20,528 bases of DNA from H111-94 sp034436045 (GTDB taxonomy: Bacteria > Chloroflexota > Ktedonobacteria > Ktedonobacterales > Ktedonobacteraceae): the NCBI GenBank assembly GCA_034436045.1, contig DAOTVZ010000215.1, forward strand, positions 1 to 20,528, given 5' to 3'. A model generated the notes under the pieces. That model saw only the letters and a program-made list of their open reading frames with translations, was not told the origin of the DNA and ran no database searches. Position numbers and translations under genes: made by a program. Below, piece after piece: positions 6,676 through 14,147 of the stretch; within the stretch, counting starts at the first letter, position 1, and each line of letters begins with the position of its first letter.

Positions 6676-7134
6676 TTAAAGCGGCTCTACGCGCAGGATG
6701 GGGTCGCCTTTCTGCACCACCTCGCCGCTCTGGGCCAGAATGGCAATGACGCGACCGGAGACATCGGCCTGCACCTCGTTGAAGATTTTCATGGCCTCGA
6801 TCAGCGCCACTACCTGCCCGACCTGCACAGTATCTCCGACGTTGACGAAGGGTGGCGTGGAAGGCGAGGACGAGGCGTAGTAGACGCCCGTGAATGGGGC
6901 CACAATGGCCACTCCCTCGCTGCGCTTGGGAGCCGATGCGCCTGTTGAGGGAGCGAGGGCGGCAACAGCTACCTGCGCCTGCGGTGCGGCAACCATGACC
7001 ACGCCCGGCTGGCGGCGAATGACGATCTCCATGCCCGCTTCGCTCAACTCCAGTTCGCCAATCGAGCTACCTTCCAACACCTGAATGAGACCCTCGACGC
7101 GCTCTAGCCACGAAAACTTTTTCTCTCTGTCCAT
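6676..7134 (-). CDS. accB: Biotin carboxyl carrier protein of acetyl-CoA carboxylase
   Basis: A 152-residue carrier that holds biotin on a lysine and moves it between the biotin carboxylase and carboxyltransferase active sites. Residues 1-45 form the partly helical N-terminal part. Residues ~46-75 are an Ala/Pro-rich flexible linker. Residues ~76-152 form the biotinyl (lipoyl-like) domain, with the target EAMKIFNEV placing biotin on K116. The stretch before it (YYASSSPSTPPFVNVGDTV) corresponds to the 'thumb' region typical of bacterial AccB. The ATG at 7134 follows the fabF stop by 16 bases. The ribosome site (AGAAG) is weak, so coupling to fabF translation is plausible. It is the last gene of the accC-fabF-accB unit. 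Confidence 0.93.
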   Translation of the reverse strand: MDREKKFSWLERVEGLIQVLEGSSIGELELSEAGMEIVIRRQPGVVMVAAPQAQVAVAALAPSTGASAPKRSEGVAIVAPFTGVYYASSSPSTPPFVNVGDTVQVGQVVALIEAMKIFNEVQADVSGRVIAILAQSGEVVQKGDPILRVEPL

Positions 7135-7150
7135 TGCGTTCTTCTAATAC

Positions 7151-8389
7151 CTACTCTGTATAGCGCTTAAATATCAGGCATGTGTTATGCCCGCCAAAGC
7201 CCATTACGTTTGACATGGCAACATTCACCGTCGCGTGGCGCGCCTCGTTGGGCACATAGTCCAGGTCGCACTCCGGGTCGGGATGGTGCAGGTTGATAGT
7301 CGGCGGCACGATGCCCGTCAGGATACTCTGAATAGAGATCACGGCCTCAACCGCTCCCGCCGCTCCCAGCGTATGGCCGGTCATCGACTTGGTGGAGCTA
7401 ACCAGCAGCTTATAGGCATGTTCGCCGAAGACAGTCTTGATGGCTTTCGTCTCGTTGCTGTCATTATAGGGGGTCGAGGTGCCGTGCGCGTTGATATAAT
7501 CCACCTGCTCAGGCTTCAGTCCGGCCTTTTGCAGCGCCCGTCGCATAGCACGCGCCAGCCCTTCACCGGCGGGAGCAGGCTCGGTAATGTGGTGCGCGTC
7601 CGAGGTGCAGCCGTAGCCGACCAGTTCGGCCAGGATGGTTGCGCCGCGCGCCCTGGCGAAGTCCAGGTCTTCCAGGATCAGTGTGGCAGAGCCTTCGCCC
7701 ATCACGAAGCCGTCGCGTGTGGCATCGAAGGGACGGCTGGCCCCCTGGGGGTCGTCGTTGCGCCGCGAGAGCGCGTGCATATTATCGAAGGCCGCCATGG
7801 CAATAGGTGTGATCGCCACCTCCGTGCCACCCGCGATCATGACTTTCGCGTCGCCACGCCGGATGGTCTCCCACGCCTCGCCAATCGTGTTGCCACTGGT
7901 GGCACAGGCCGAGACGGCGGCCCAGTTAGGTCCTTTCGCACCAGTTACGATGGAGACAATGCCGGGTGCTCCGTCAATAATCATCATATTGATAAAAAAG
8001 GGACTGATGCGGTCAGGGCCGCGTGTGTACAAAACCTGAAATTGTTCATGTAACGTGATCAGGCCGCCAATGCCGCTGCCGATGTAGACGCCAACATCCT
8101 CGGCAATGTCGCCGGTAATCGCAAGCTTCGCCTGGGCCAGCGCCTGTTTGGTCGTTGCGATAGCCGCTTGCTCGTAAGGATCGGTGCGGCGTATCTCCTT
8201 GCGATCCATATAGAGCGCGGGATCGAAATTTTTTAGTTCGCCACCAAAGTGTATGCGGTGCTGGCTGGTGTCGTAGCGCGTAATCTCGCCGATCCCGGAT
8301 TTGCCCTGACATAGTGCGTCCCAGTTGGTCGCCAGGTCGTTACCCAGCGAGGTAATCAATCCCATTCCGGTTACAACTACACGAGACAT
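7151..8389 (-). CDS. fabF: 3-oxoacyl-[acyl-carrier-protein] synthase II (KAS II)
   Basis: Condenses malonyl-ACP with an acyl-ACP, the chain-elongation step of type II fatty acid synthesis. The 412-residue protein has the complete thiolase-fold triad: C162 in SACATSG, H302 in NAHGTSTPYND and H339 in GHTLGAAGAVEA, with K334 nearby. These positions are within one residue of E. coli FabF. The C-terminal NVMGFGGHNT motif is also standard. The frame is open further upstream, but the ATG at 8389 starts the family-typical MSRVVVTGMG and has AGGAGGT six to seven bases before it. It lies 25 bases after accC and 16 before accB, so it is clearly in one operon. Its place between two carboxylase subunit genes links malonyl-CoA supply with its use. 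Confidence 0.95.
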   Translation of the reverse strand: MSRVVVTGMGLITSLGNDLATNWDALCQGKSGIGEITRYDTSQHRIHFGGELKNFDPALYMDRKEIRRTDPYEQAAIATTKQALAQAKLAITGDIAEDVGVYIGSGIGGLITLHEQFQVLYTRGPDRISPFFINMMIIDGAPGIVSIVTGAKGPNWAAVSACATSGNTIGEAWETIRRGDAKVMIAGGTEVAITPIAMAAFDNMHALSRRNDDPQGASRPFDATRDGFVMGEGSATLILEDLDFARARGATILAELVGYGCTSDAHHITEPAPAGEGLARAMRRALQKAGLKPEQVDYINAHGTSTPYNDSNETKAIKTVFGEHAYKLLVSSTKSMTGHTLGAAGAVEAVISIQSILTGIVPPTINLHHPDPECDLDYVPNEARHATVNVAMSNVMGFGGHNTCLIFKRYTE

Positions 8390-8414
8390 CGAGTTACCTC
8401 CTGTACTTCGTCTC

Positions 8415-9764
<1,350 letters not shown>

Positions 9765-9769
9765 ACCTT

Positions 9770-9797
9770 ATTATAGCCACAGATAGGGCCGTATCAT
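9770..9797 (-). promoter_or_regulatory. Candidate promoter abutting the accC start codon
   Basis: On the minus strand: ATGATA (9797-9792), 16-base spacer, TATAAT (9775-9770), then AAGGT and the ATG at 9764. With normal spacing the transcript would start at or next to the A of the ATG, giving a leaderless mRNA. The -35 match is four of six. Confidence 0.45.
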
Positions 9798-9800
9798 GGG

Positions 9801-9823
9801 GATATCACTACATCAGTGATATC
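9801..9823. promoter_or_regulatory. Operator-like inverted repeat upstream of accC
   Basis: GATATCACT and its exact complement AGTGATATC are separated by 5 bases, directly upstream of the -35 element of the accC promoter. A third half-site-like GGTATCACC lies at 9829-9837. The spacing fits a dimeric helix-turn-helix repressor or activator, or a leader hairpin if transcription starts further upstream. The regulator is unknown; no match to a known FapR or FadR site is claimed. Confidence 0.5.
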
Positions 9824-10085
9824 TGGTGGGTATCACCGCTCCCTGGCCCCATCCTACCTTGCTCCTCTCGCCATGAAGTTCTCTTATGGGGTTTTGCCAA
9901 GCATTATATCATATCCGGTCTATAAAACTAGCAGCAAGCGGGGCAGCCGCCAGGGGAATACTCGGCCCGCTTGCCATCGTTCAATCAGAACATCCCCCAA
10001 TGCGAAAAGTGCAACGCGCCGCGCTATTCTGACGTGCTTTGGTTAGAAAATGTCGTGCCTGTTTACTGTCTTCAGGAGATTTATC
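9824..10085. other. Intergenic region between divergent accC and pentapeptide genes
   Basis: No gene is visible. On the minus strand, TGATATAAT (TATAAT at 9908-9903 with an extended -10 TG) is a second possible promoter for accC. It would give a leader of about 130 bases running through the inverted repeat at 9801-9823. No clear plus-strand promoter for the pentapeptide gene stands out. The ribosome site CAGGAG at 10074-10079 belongs to the gene starting at 10086. Confidence 0.35.
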
Positions 10086-10961
10086 ATGGCAAACGAAGAA
10101 CTGCTCGCTGTACTGCGCCAGGGCGTTGCTACATGGAATGCGTGGCGCGCAGAACATCACGTGTTCTGGCCCGACCTGTATTGTGCCGAGTTGAGCAGGG
10201 TCGATCTGCGCGGAGCCGATCTGAAGAAGACGATGCTTTGTAAGGCAAATCTGCAAGACGCCGACCTGAGCGGAGCCAATCTGTTCAAATCTAACCTGAT
10301 CGGGGCCAATTTGCGCAAAGCGAATTTGAGTGGCGCTAACCTCAGCGAGACGGCCCTCGTGCGGGCCAACCTCAGCTATGCCTGTCTCAAAGAAGCGAAT
10401 TTGAGTGGCGCTACGCTATTTCACGCCGACCTCAATCATGCTCAATTAGATGGAGCCTGCCTCTATAACGCCATTCTCATTCAGGCTAACCTGTATGATG
10501 CGAGTATGGCCGGGGCAATATGGCATGAGGTCGATCTGAGTGAAGCTGACCTGCATGAAACCGACCTGCATGGCTCCGAGATGCCCGAAGTCTACCTACT
10601 CTTCGCCAACCTGCATGATGCCGACCTACAGCAAGCCAACCTGAGCGGGGCGCACCTGCTCTTCGCCGATCTGAGCTACGCCCATTTGAGCAAAGCTAAC
10701 TTGAGCGACGCCAATTTGACCGAGGCTCACTTGCACGGAGCTACGCTCGACGAGGCCAATTTGAGCGGCGCGAACCTCAGCAAAGCCGATCTCACCCACG
10801 CACGTCTGCTTGGCGCAAACCTGAGTGGAGCCAATTTGCGCTGCGCTGATCTGCGCGATGCCGATGTCACCGGCGCTCACCTGTTCATGGTGAACCTGGA
10901 AGGGGCCAATATCACCGGCGCGAAGTTTCCAGCAGAATTTAGCCAGCCGAACCGTAAATGA
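10086..10961 (+). CDS. Pentapeptide-repeat protein
   Basis: A 291-residue protein. After a ~45-residue N-terminal part (QGVATWNAWRAEH, a common lead-in in this family) it is built almost wholly of A(D/N)LXX pentapeptides such as ANLSGANLSE, ADLSYAHLSK and ADLRDADVTG. These fold into a right-handed quadrilateral beta-helix. No enzymatic domain, signal peptide or membrane segment is present. A few members (Qnr, MfpA) mimic DNA and protect gyrase, but most have no known role and nothing here points to one. I choose the ATG at 10086, preceded by AGGAG at 8 bases, over the ATG at 10050. A slightly imperfect stretch (residues ~140-175) interrupts the regular repeats. It diverges from accC and is followed by a hairpin terminator. 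Confidence 0.88.
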   Translation: MANEELLAVLRQGVATWNAWRAEHHVFWPDLYCAELSRVDLRGADLKKTMLCKANLQDADLSGANLFKSNLIGANLRKANLSGANLSETALVRANLSYACLKEANLSGATLFHADLNHAQLDGACLYNAILIQANLYDASMAGAIWHEVDLSEADLHETDLHGSEMPEVYLLFANLHDADLQQANLSGAHLLFADLSYAHLSKANLSDANLTEAHLHGATLDEANLSGANLSKADLTHARLLGANLSGANLRCADLRDADVTGAHLFMVNLEGANITGAKFPAEFSQPNRK

Positions 10962-10978
10962 TTGCACTCCTTGCAACC

Positions 10979-11104
10979 ATTTGACACTCCCCCCTGCTTC
11001 CTGGGTGTCCGTCAGATTTTTGCATGGTACGTGGCAAGCAGGGCGATCCTTGCAGTCGCCCTGCCCCCTCGTGCCACAATTTGACGTTCATCCCTGCTTC
11101 CCCG
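10979..11104 (+). repeat. Direct repeat pair exactly 100 bases apart
   Basis: The 26-base segments at 10979-11004 and 11079-11104 match at 20 positions; both begin ATTTGAC and contain CCCTGCTTCC. They flank the terminator hairpin at 11031-11077. They may be regulator sites upstream of the carboxyltransferase promoter or traces of a local duplication. Confidence 0.45.
11031..11083 (+). terminator. Probable terminator of the pentapeptide gene
   Basis: The inner 9-bp stem (11038-11046 with 11056-11064) and the outer 6-bp stem (GTGGCA at 11031 with TGCCAC at 11072) are followed by AATTT. It lies 70 bases past the stop codon. A weaker hairpin (GACAC...GTGTC, ~10983-11010) followed by a T run precedes it. 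Confidence 0.55.
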
Positions 11105-11109
11105 TTCAT

Positions 11110-11139
11110 TAGACACGCCTAATTGCCACATGCTATACT
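11110..11139 (+). promoter_or_regulatory. Candidate promoter of the carboxyltransferase gene
   Basis: TAGACA (11110-11115), 18-base spacer, TATACT (11134-11139). Five of six bases match at each box. Transcription would start near 11146, about 50 bases before the ATG at 11198. Confidence 0.55.
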
Positions 11140-11197
11140 CTGACAAGAGCATTAATCTTGGTTCCACCCACGTCATCGTCAATGGAGATAATAGTAA

Positions 11198-12796
11198 ATG
11201 ACTACCAGTGAACGTAGTTCGCAAGAACAGGAAATTCGTAGTCCGCAGACGACGCAGGAGAAGATTGCGTATCTCCAGCACCTCAAGGCCGAGGCCATGC
11301 TGGGCGGTGGTGAGAAGCGCATCGAGGCGCAGCACCAGAAGGGCAAGTTGACCGCGCGCGAGCGCATCGATCTCTTGCTTGACCCCGATACATTCAATGA
11401 ACTGGATATGTTCGTCACCCATCGCTCGACCGACTTCGGCCTGGATGAACAGAAGATACTCGGTGATGGCGTCGTGACCGGCTATGGACAGATCGACGGG
11501 CGTTTAGTATACGTCTTCTCGCAGGACTTCACCGTCTTTGGCGGCTCGCTCTCCGAGGCCCACGCTGAGAAAATCTGCAAGATTATGGACCTGGCAATGA
11601 AGAACGGCGCGCCCATCATCGGTCTGAACGACTCCGGCGGCGCGCGTATTCAGGAAGGGGTGGTGAGCCTGGGGGCCTACGCCGATATTTTTCTGCGCAA
11701 CACTCTGGCTTCCGGCGTCGTGCCACAGATTTCGGCCATCATGGGGCCGTGCGCGGGCGGGGCCGTCTATTCCCCCGCCATCACCGACTTCATCTTCATG
11801 GTTGAAGAGACCAGCTACATGTTTGTCACCGGCCCCAACGTCCTCAAAACCGTCACACACGAAGATGTCACTTTTGAGCAACTGGGCGGCGCGCGCGTCC
11901 ACAACAGCATCAGCGGTGTTGCGCACTTTTCCTGCCCCAACGAACCCGAATGTATTCGCATGATCCGCCAGCTTATCAGCTACATCCCCTCGAACAATCT
12001 TGATGATCCCCCGCGCATCACGCCGAAAGACTCGCCGCGCCGCGCCGAGGCGGCGCTGGACAGCATCATTCCCGACAACCCCAGCAAGCCCTACGACATG
12101 ATCGAGGTCATCAAACTGGTCGTGGATGATGGCGAGTTCTTCGAGGTGCAGGAGCATTTCGCCAAAAATATCATCGTCGGCTTCGCCCGCCTCAACGGCC
12201 GCTCCGTCGGCATTGTCGCGCAGCAACCGCGTGTGCTAGCGGGCGTGCTGGATATCAATTCATCAGATAAGGCCGCGCGTTTCGTGCGCTTCTGCGACTG
12301 TTTCAACATTCCCATCATCACCTTCGAGGACGTGCCCGGCTTCCTGCCCGGCGTGGGTCAGGAACATGGCGGCATCATCCGGCATGGCGCTAAACTGCTC
12401 TTCGCCTACTGCGAGGCCACCGTGCCCAAGATCACCGTCATCACGCGCAAAGCCTATGGCGGCGCGTATGATGTTATGAGCAGCAAGCACGTGCGCGGCG
12501 ACATCAACTACGCCTGGCCAACCGCCGAGATCGCTGTTATGGGTGCCGAGGGGGCCGTCAATATCCTTTTCAGAGACGAGATTGCCCAGGCCGCAGACCC
12601 GGAGCAGCGCCGCAAAGAACTCATCGCCGAGTACACCGAGAAGTTTGCCAATCCCTACATCGCCGCCAGTCGTGGCTACATTGACGAGGTGATTGAGCCG
12701 CACAGCACGCGCTTCAAGCTGATTAGCGCGCTTGAAATGCTCAAAAACAAACGCGACAGCAACCCACCCAAAAAGCACAGTAATATCCCTCTATAG
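11198..12796 (+). CDS. pccB: Acyl-CoA (probably propionyl-/methylmalonyl-type) carboxyltransferase subunit
   Basis: Transfers the carboxyl group from biotin to an acyl-CoA. At 532 residues, with N- and C-terminal crotonase-like halves, it is of the PccB/MmdA type rather than the split AccA/AccD type. Both oxyanion-loop regions are present: GPCAGGAVYSP near 183-193 and KAYGGAYDVMSSK near 418-430. Other hallmarks are GGSLSEAHAEKI, NDSGGARIQEG and AWPTAEIAVMGAEGA. The aspartate in GGAYDVM (D425) is the position that in studied enzymes favours propionyl-CoA over acetyl-CoA; I rely on memory of that work. The start at 11198 follows GGAG by 10 bases. No biotin carboxylase accompanies it directly, so it probably shares AccC and AccB from the neighbouring operon. 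It converges with methylmalonyl-CoA epimerase, which supports a propionyl-CoA role. Confidence 0.9.
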   Translation: MTTSERSSQEQEIRSPQTTQEKIAYLQHLKAEAMLGGGEKRIEAQHQKGKLTARERIDLLLDPDTFNELDMFVTHRSTDFGLDEQKILGDGVVTGYGQIDGRLVYVFSQDFTVFGGSLSEAHAEKICKIMDLAMKNGAPIIGLNDSGGARIQEGVVSLGAYADIFLRNTLASGVVPQISAIMGPCAGGAVYSPAITDFIFMVEETSYMFVTGPNVLKTVTHEDVTFEQLGGARVHNSISGVAHFSCPNEPECIRMIRQLISYIPSNNLDDPPRITPKDSPRRAEAALDSIIPDNPSKPYDMIEVIKLVVDDGEFFEVQEHFAKNIIVGFARLNGRSVGIVAQQPRVLAGVLDINSSDKAARFVRFCDCFNIPIITFEDVPGFLPGVGQEHGGIIRHGAKLLFAYCEATVPKITVITRKAYGGAYDVMSSKHVRGDINYAWPTAEIAVMGAEGAVNILFRDEIAQAADPEQRRKELIAEYTEKFANPYIAASRGYIDEVIEPHSTRFKLISALEMLKNKRDSNPPKKHSNIPL

Positions 12797-12807
12797 GATC
12801 TTTTTGC

Positions 12808-12865
12808 ATAAAGCGACGACGTGGCGCGAACACGTTTAGCGTGTCTTGCTGCATCATCGCTTTAT
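12808..12865. terminator. Convergent hairpin between pccB and epimerase genes
   Basis: ATAAAGCGA (12808-12816) pairs with TCGCTTTAT (12857-12865), and the pairing continues imperfectly inward. An inner ACACG/CGTGT hairpin sits inside. It occupies most of the 82-base gap between two convergent stop codons, so a shared terminator is likely. Neither strand has a strong U run. Confidence 0.5.
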
Positions 12866-12878
12866 GATGATAAATTCT

Positions 12879-13289
12879 TTAATGGGGATGTTCTAATAAT
12901 TCTAGCAGGACACCATTGGTACCCTTTGGATGGATGAAGATGGCACGTCCCTCGGCGGCAGTGCGTGGTGTTTGATCCAGCACGGGCACGTCCTTCTCTT
13001 GTAGCTCGACCAGCGCCGCTTCAATATTCTCGACCTCCAGACAAATGTGGTGCAAGCCCTCGCCGCGCTTTTCCAGGAATTTCAGCAGGCTTGTATTGGT
13101 GCTGCTCGGCTCGACCAGTTCGATCTCGCTGCCGCCGGGGCCGCCCAGCGGTAGAAAAGCAATACGTACCTGTTCGGTCGGCACCTCTTTAATCTCGCTC
13201 GGCTCAATCCCCAGCGTGTCGCGGTAGAAAGCTAGCGCTTGCTCGATATTGCGTACAATAATTGCCACATGATCGATACGTTTGGGCAT
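12879..13289 (-). CDS. mce: Methylmalonyl-CoA epimerase
   Basis: Interconverts the (S) and (R) forms of methylmalonyl-CoA between propionyl-CoA carboxylase and methylmalonyl-CoA mutase. The 136-residue protein is a VOC (glyoxalase/bleomycin-resistance) fold of two beta-alpha-beta-beta-beta modules. Likely metal ligands are H7 (IDHVAI), H80 or H81 (GLHHICLEV) and E130 (VLLELLEHP). VEPSSTNTSLLKFLEKRGEGLHHI is the family signature region, of which LLKFLEKRGEGLHH is the clearest part. The frame is open to 13328, but I choose the ATG at 13289, where GGAG lies six bases upstream and the family-typical start MPKRIDHVAI follows. Its convergence with the PccB-type carboxyltransferase fits one pathway. 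No mutase is in the window. Confidence 0.9.
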   Translation of the reverse strand: MPKRIDHVAIIVRNIEQALAFYRDTLGIEPSEIKEVPTEQVRIAFLPLGGPGGSEIELVEPSSTNTSLLKFLEKRGEGLHHICLEVENIEAALVELQEKDVPVLDQTPRTAAEGRAIFIHPKGTNGVLLELLEHPH

Positions 13290-13340
13290 AGATTTCTCCA
13301 TCGGATACGATCTCTCGGATGAGAGCAACCTCCGTCCCTA

Positions 13341-13365
13341 CGGGCGGGATCAACCACGCCCCTAC
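13341..13365 (-). repeat. GTAGGGGCG-type palindromic repeat, copy 4
   Basis: Read on the minus strand it starts CGTAGGGGCGTG and ends ATCCCGCCC, with the same 25-base layout as copies at 90, 244 and 293. A second partial unit (GTAGGGACGG) follows at 13342-13333. The TAG inside CGTAG is the stop codon of the DUF402 gene. Confidence 0.7.
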
Positions 13366-13925
13366 GATTTCTCGACGCAGGGGACAAGATGAAACGTATC
13401 CTGCCTCAGATGATGAGGTACTATGGTGAGAACACCGACGCTGCGTTGAATCGAACTCGTCAGCGTGCGCAAGGCCATCAGGGCACTGATGCGCGTGTTT
13501 TCGTCGTAGTGCAGCGTTTCTGCCGCCAGCTCGAACTCCGCCTGTGTCAATACCTCGCAGCTCAGGTCCGGTTTGATCAGGATGCTCAAATCCAGGTCAA
13601 CGTAGCTCAAGCGATCCAGCCCTATGGTCGGCGGCTGAATAATCATGGCATAAGTGTGGAGCAGCGTATGATCGTGGTAGAAGGCGCTGAGCATGTACCA
13701 GCGATCAGGCCAGAAAAACTGCAAACACTCGTTACGCAACGGGTGCGTGCCGGTGGACCAGCGCATAAGTGTTCCGGCAGGCAACCAGAGTACTACGCAA
13801 TCCTTTACTACATCAGGAATGATCTCATCATTGCTAAAACTTGTTGCTGATACGCGATAAGCCTGCCACGACCCGCGCAGCAGGCGGTCGTAACTGCGAC
13901 TCTCTACGCGAAAGTCCTGTTGCAT
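13362..13925 (-). CDS. DUF402 domain protein
   Basis: A 187-residue cytoplasmic protein of the DUF402 (FomD/Ntdp-like) superfamily, whose characterised members hydrolyse nucleoside di- or triphosphates or CMP conjugates using metal-bound acidic residues. The recognisable core is VVLWLPAGTLMRWSTG (44-59), a tryptophan-rich FFWPDRWYMLSAFY strand region (70-83), and YVDLDLSILIKPD (108-120) followed by CEVLTQAEFELA. Two positions usually acidic appear replaced (S114 and the TQA before E130), so activity may differ from the type enzymes. The start at 13925 has GGGAGAAG upstream and a promoter at 13952-13980. The stop codon lies inside a palindromic repeat, so the C-terminus may have been altered by it. 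It is divergent from the large cyclase gene. Confidence 0.72.
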   Translation of the reverse strand: MQQDFRVESRSYDRLLRGSWQAYRVSATSFSNDEIIPDVVKDCVVLWLPAGTLMRWSTGTHPLRNECLQFFWPDRWYMLSAFYHDHTLLHTYAMIIQPPTIGLDRLSYVDLDLSILIKPDLSCEVLTQAEFELAAETLHYDENTRISALMALRTLTSSIQRSVGVLTIVPHHLRQDTFHLVPCVEKS

Positions 13926-13951
13926 ATTTCTTCTCCCTTCCGTTGACCCTC

Positions 13952-13980
13952 ATGGTACGTAAACTCGACGCCATAGTCAA
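13952..13980 (-). promoter_or_regulatory. Candidate promoter of the DUF402 gene
   Basis: On the minus strand: TTGACT (13980-13975), 17-base spacer, TACCAT (13957-13952), with a start near 13946, about 20 bases before the ATG. A perfect TATAAT at 13988-13983 could be a second, weaker-supported -10 box. The remaining gap up to 14147 has no clear plus-strand promoter. It contains the short palindrome ATTGTACAAT near 14070-14079. Confidence 0.5.
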
Positions 13981-14147
13981 GCATTATAGGAAATAGTCCC
14001 ATCCTTTAACGCAATGGGCCGATCATTGCAGAGGGACAAAGCGAAAGGTCTCTCTTTTTTTCATTGCATATTGTACAATGAATACGTAATCTTTACCATT
14101 ACTATTCAGAGCAAGACAGAATACATACATAGGACACAGTTCTTTCT

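Noticed and set aside
10086..10961. Qnr/MfpA-type gyrase-protection function for the pentapeptide protein
   Set aside because: It lacks the loops and context of those proteins; most pentapeptide proteins have other or unknown roles.
10626..10976. Long minus-strand open frame opposite the pentapeptide-repeat gene
   Set aside because: The repetitive GCC/AAC/CTG codons of the real gene keep the other frames open; the product is a shadow of the repeats.
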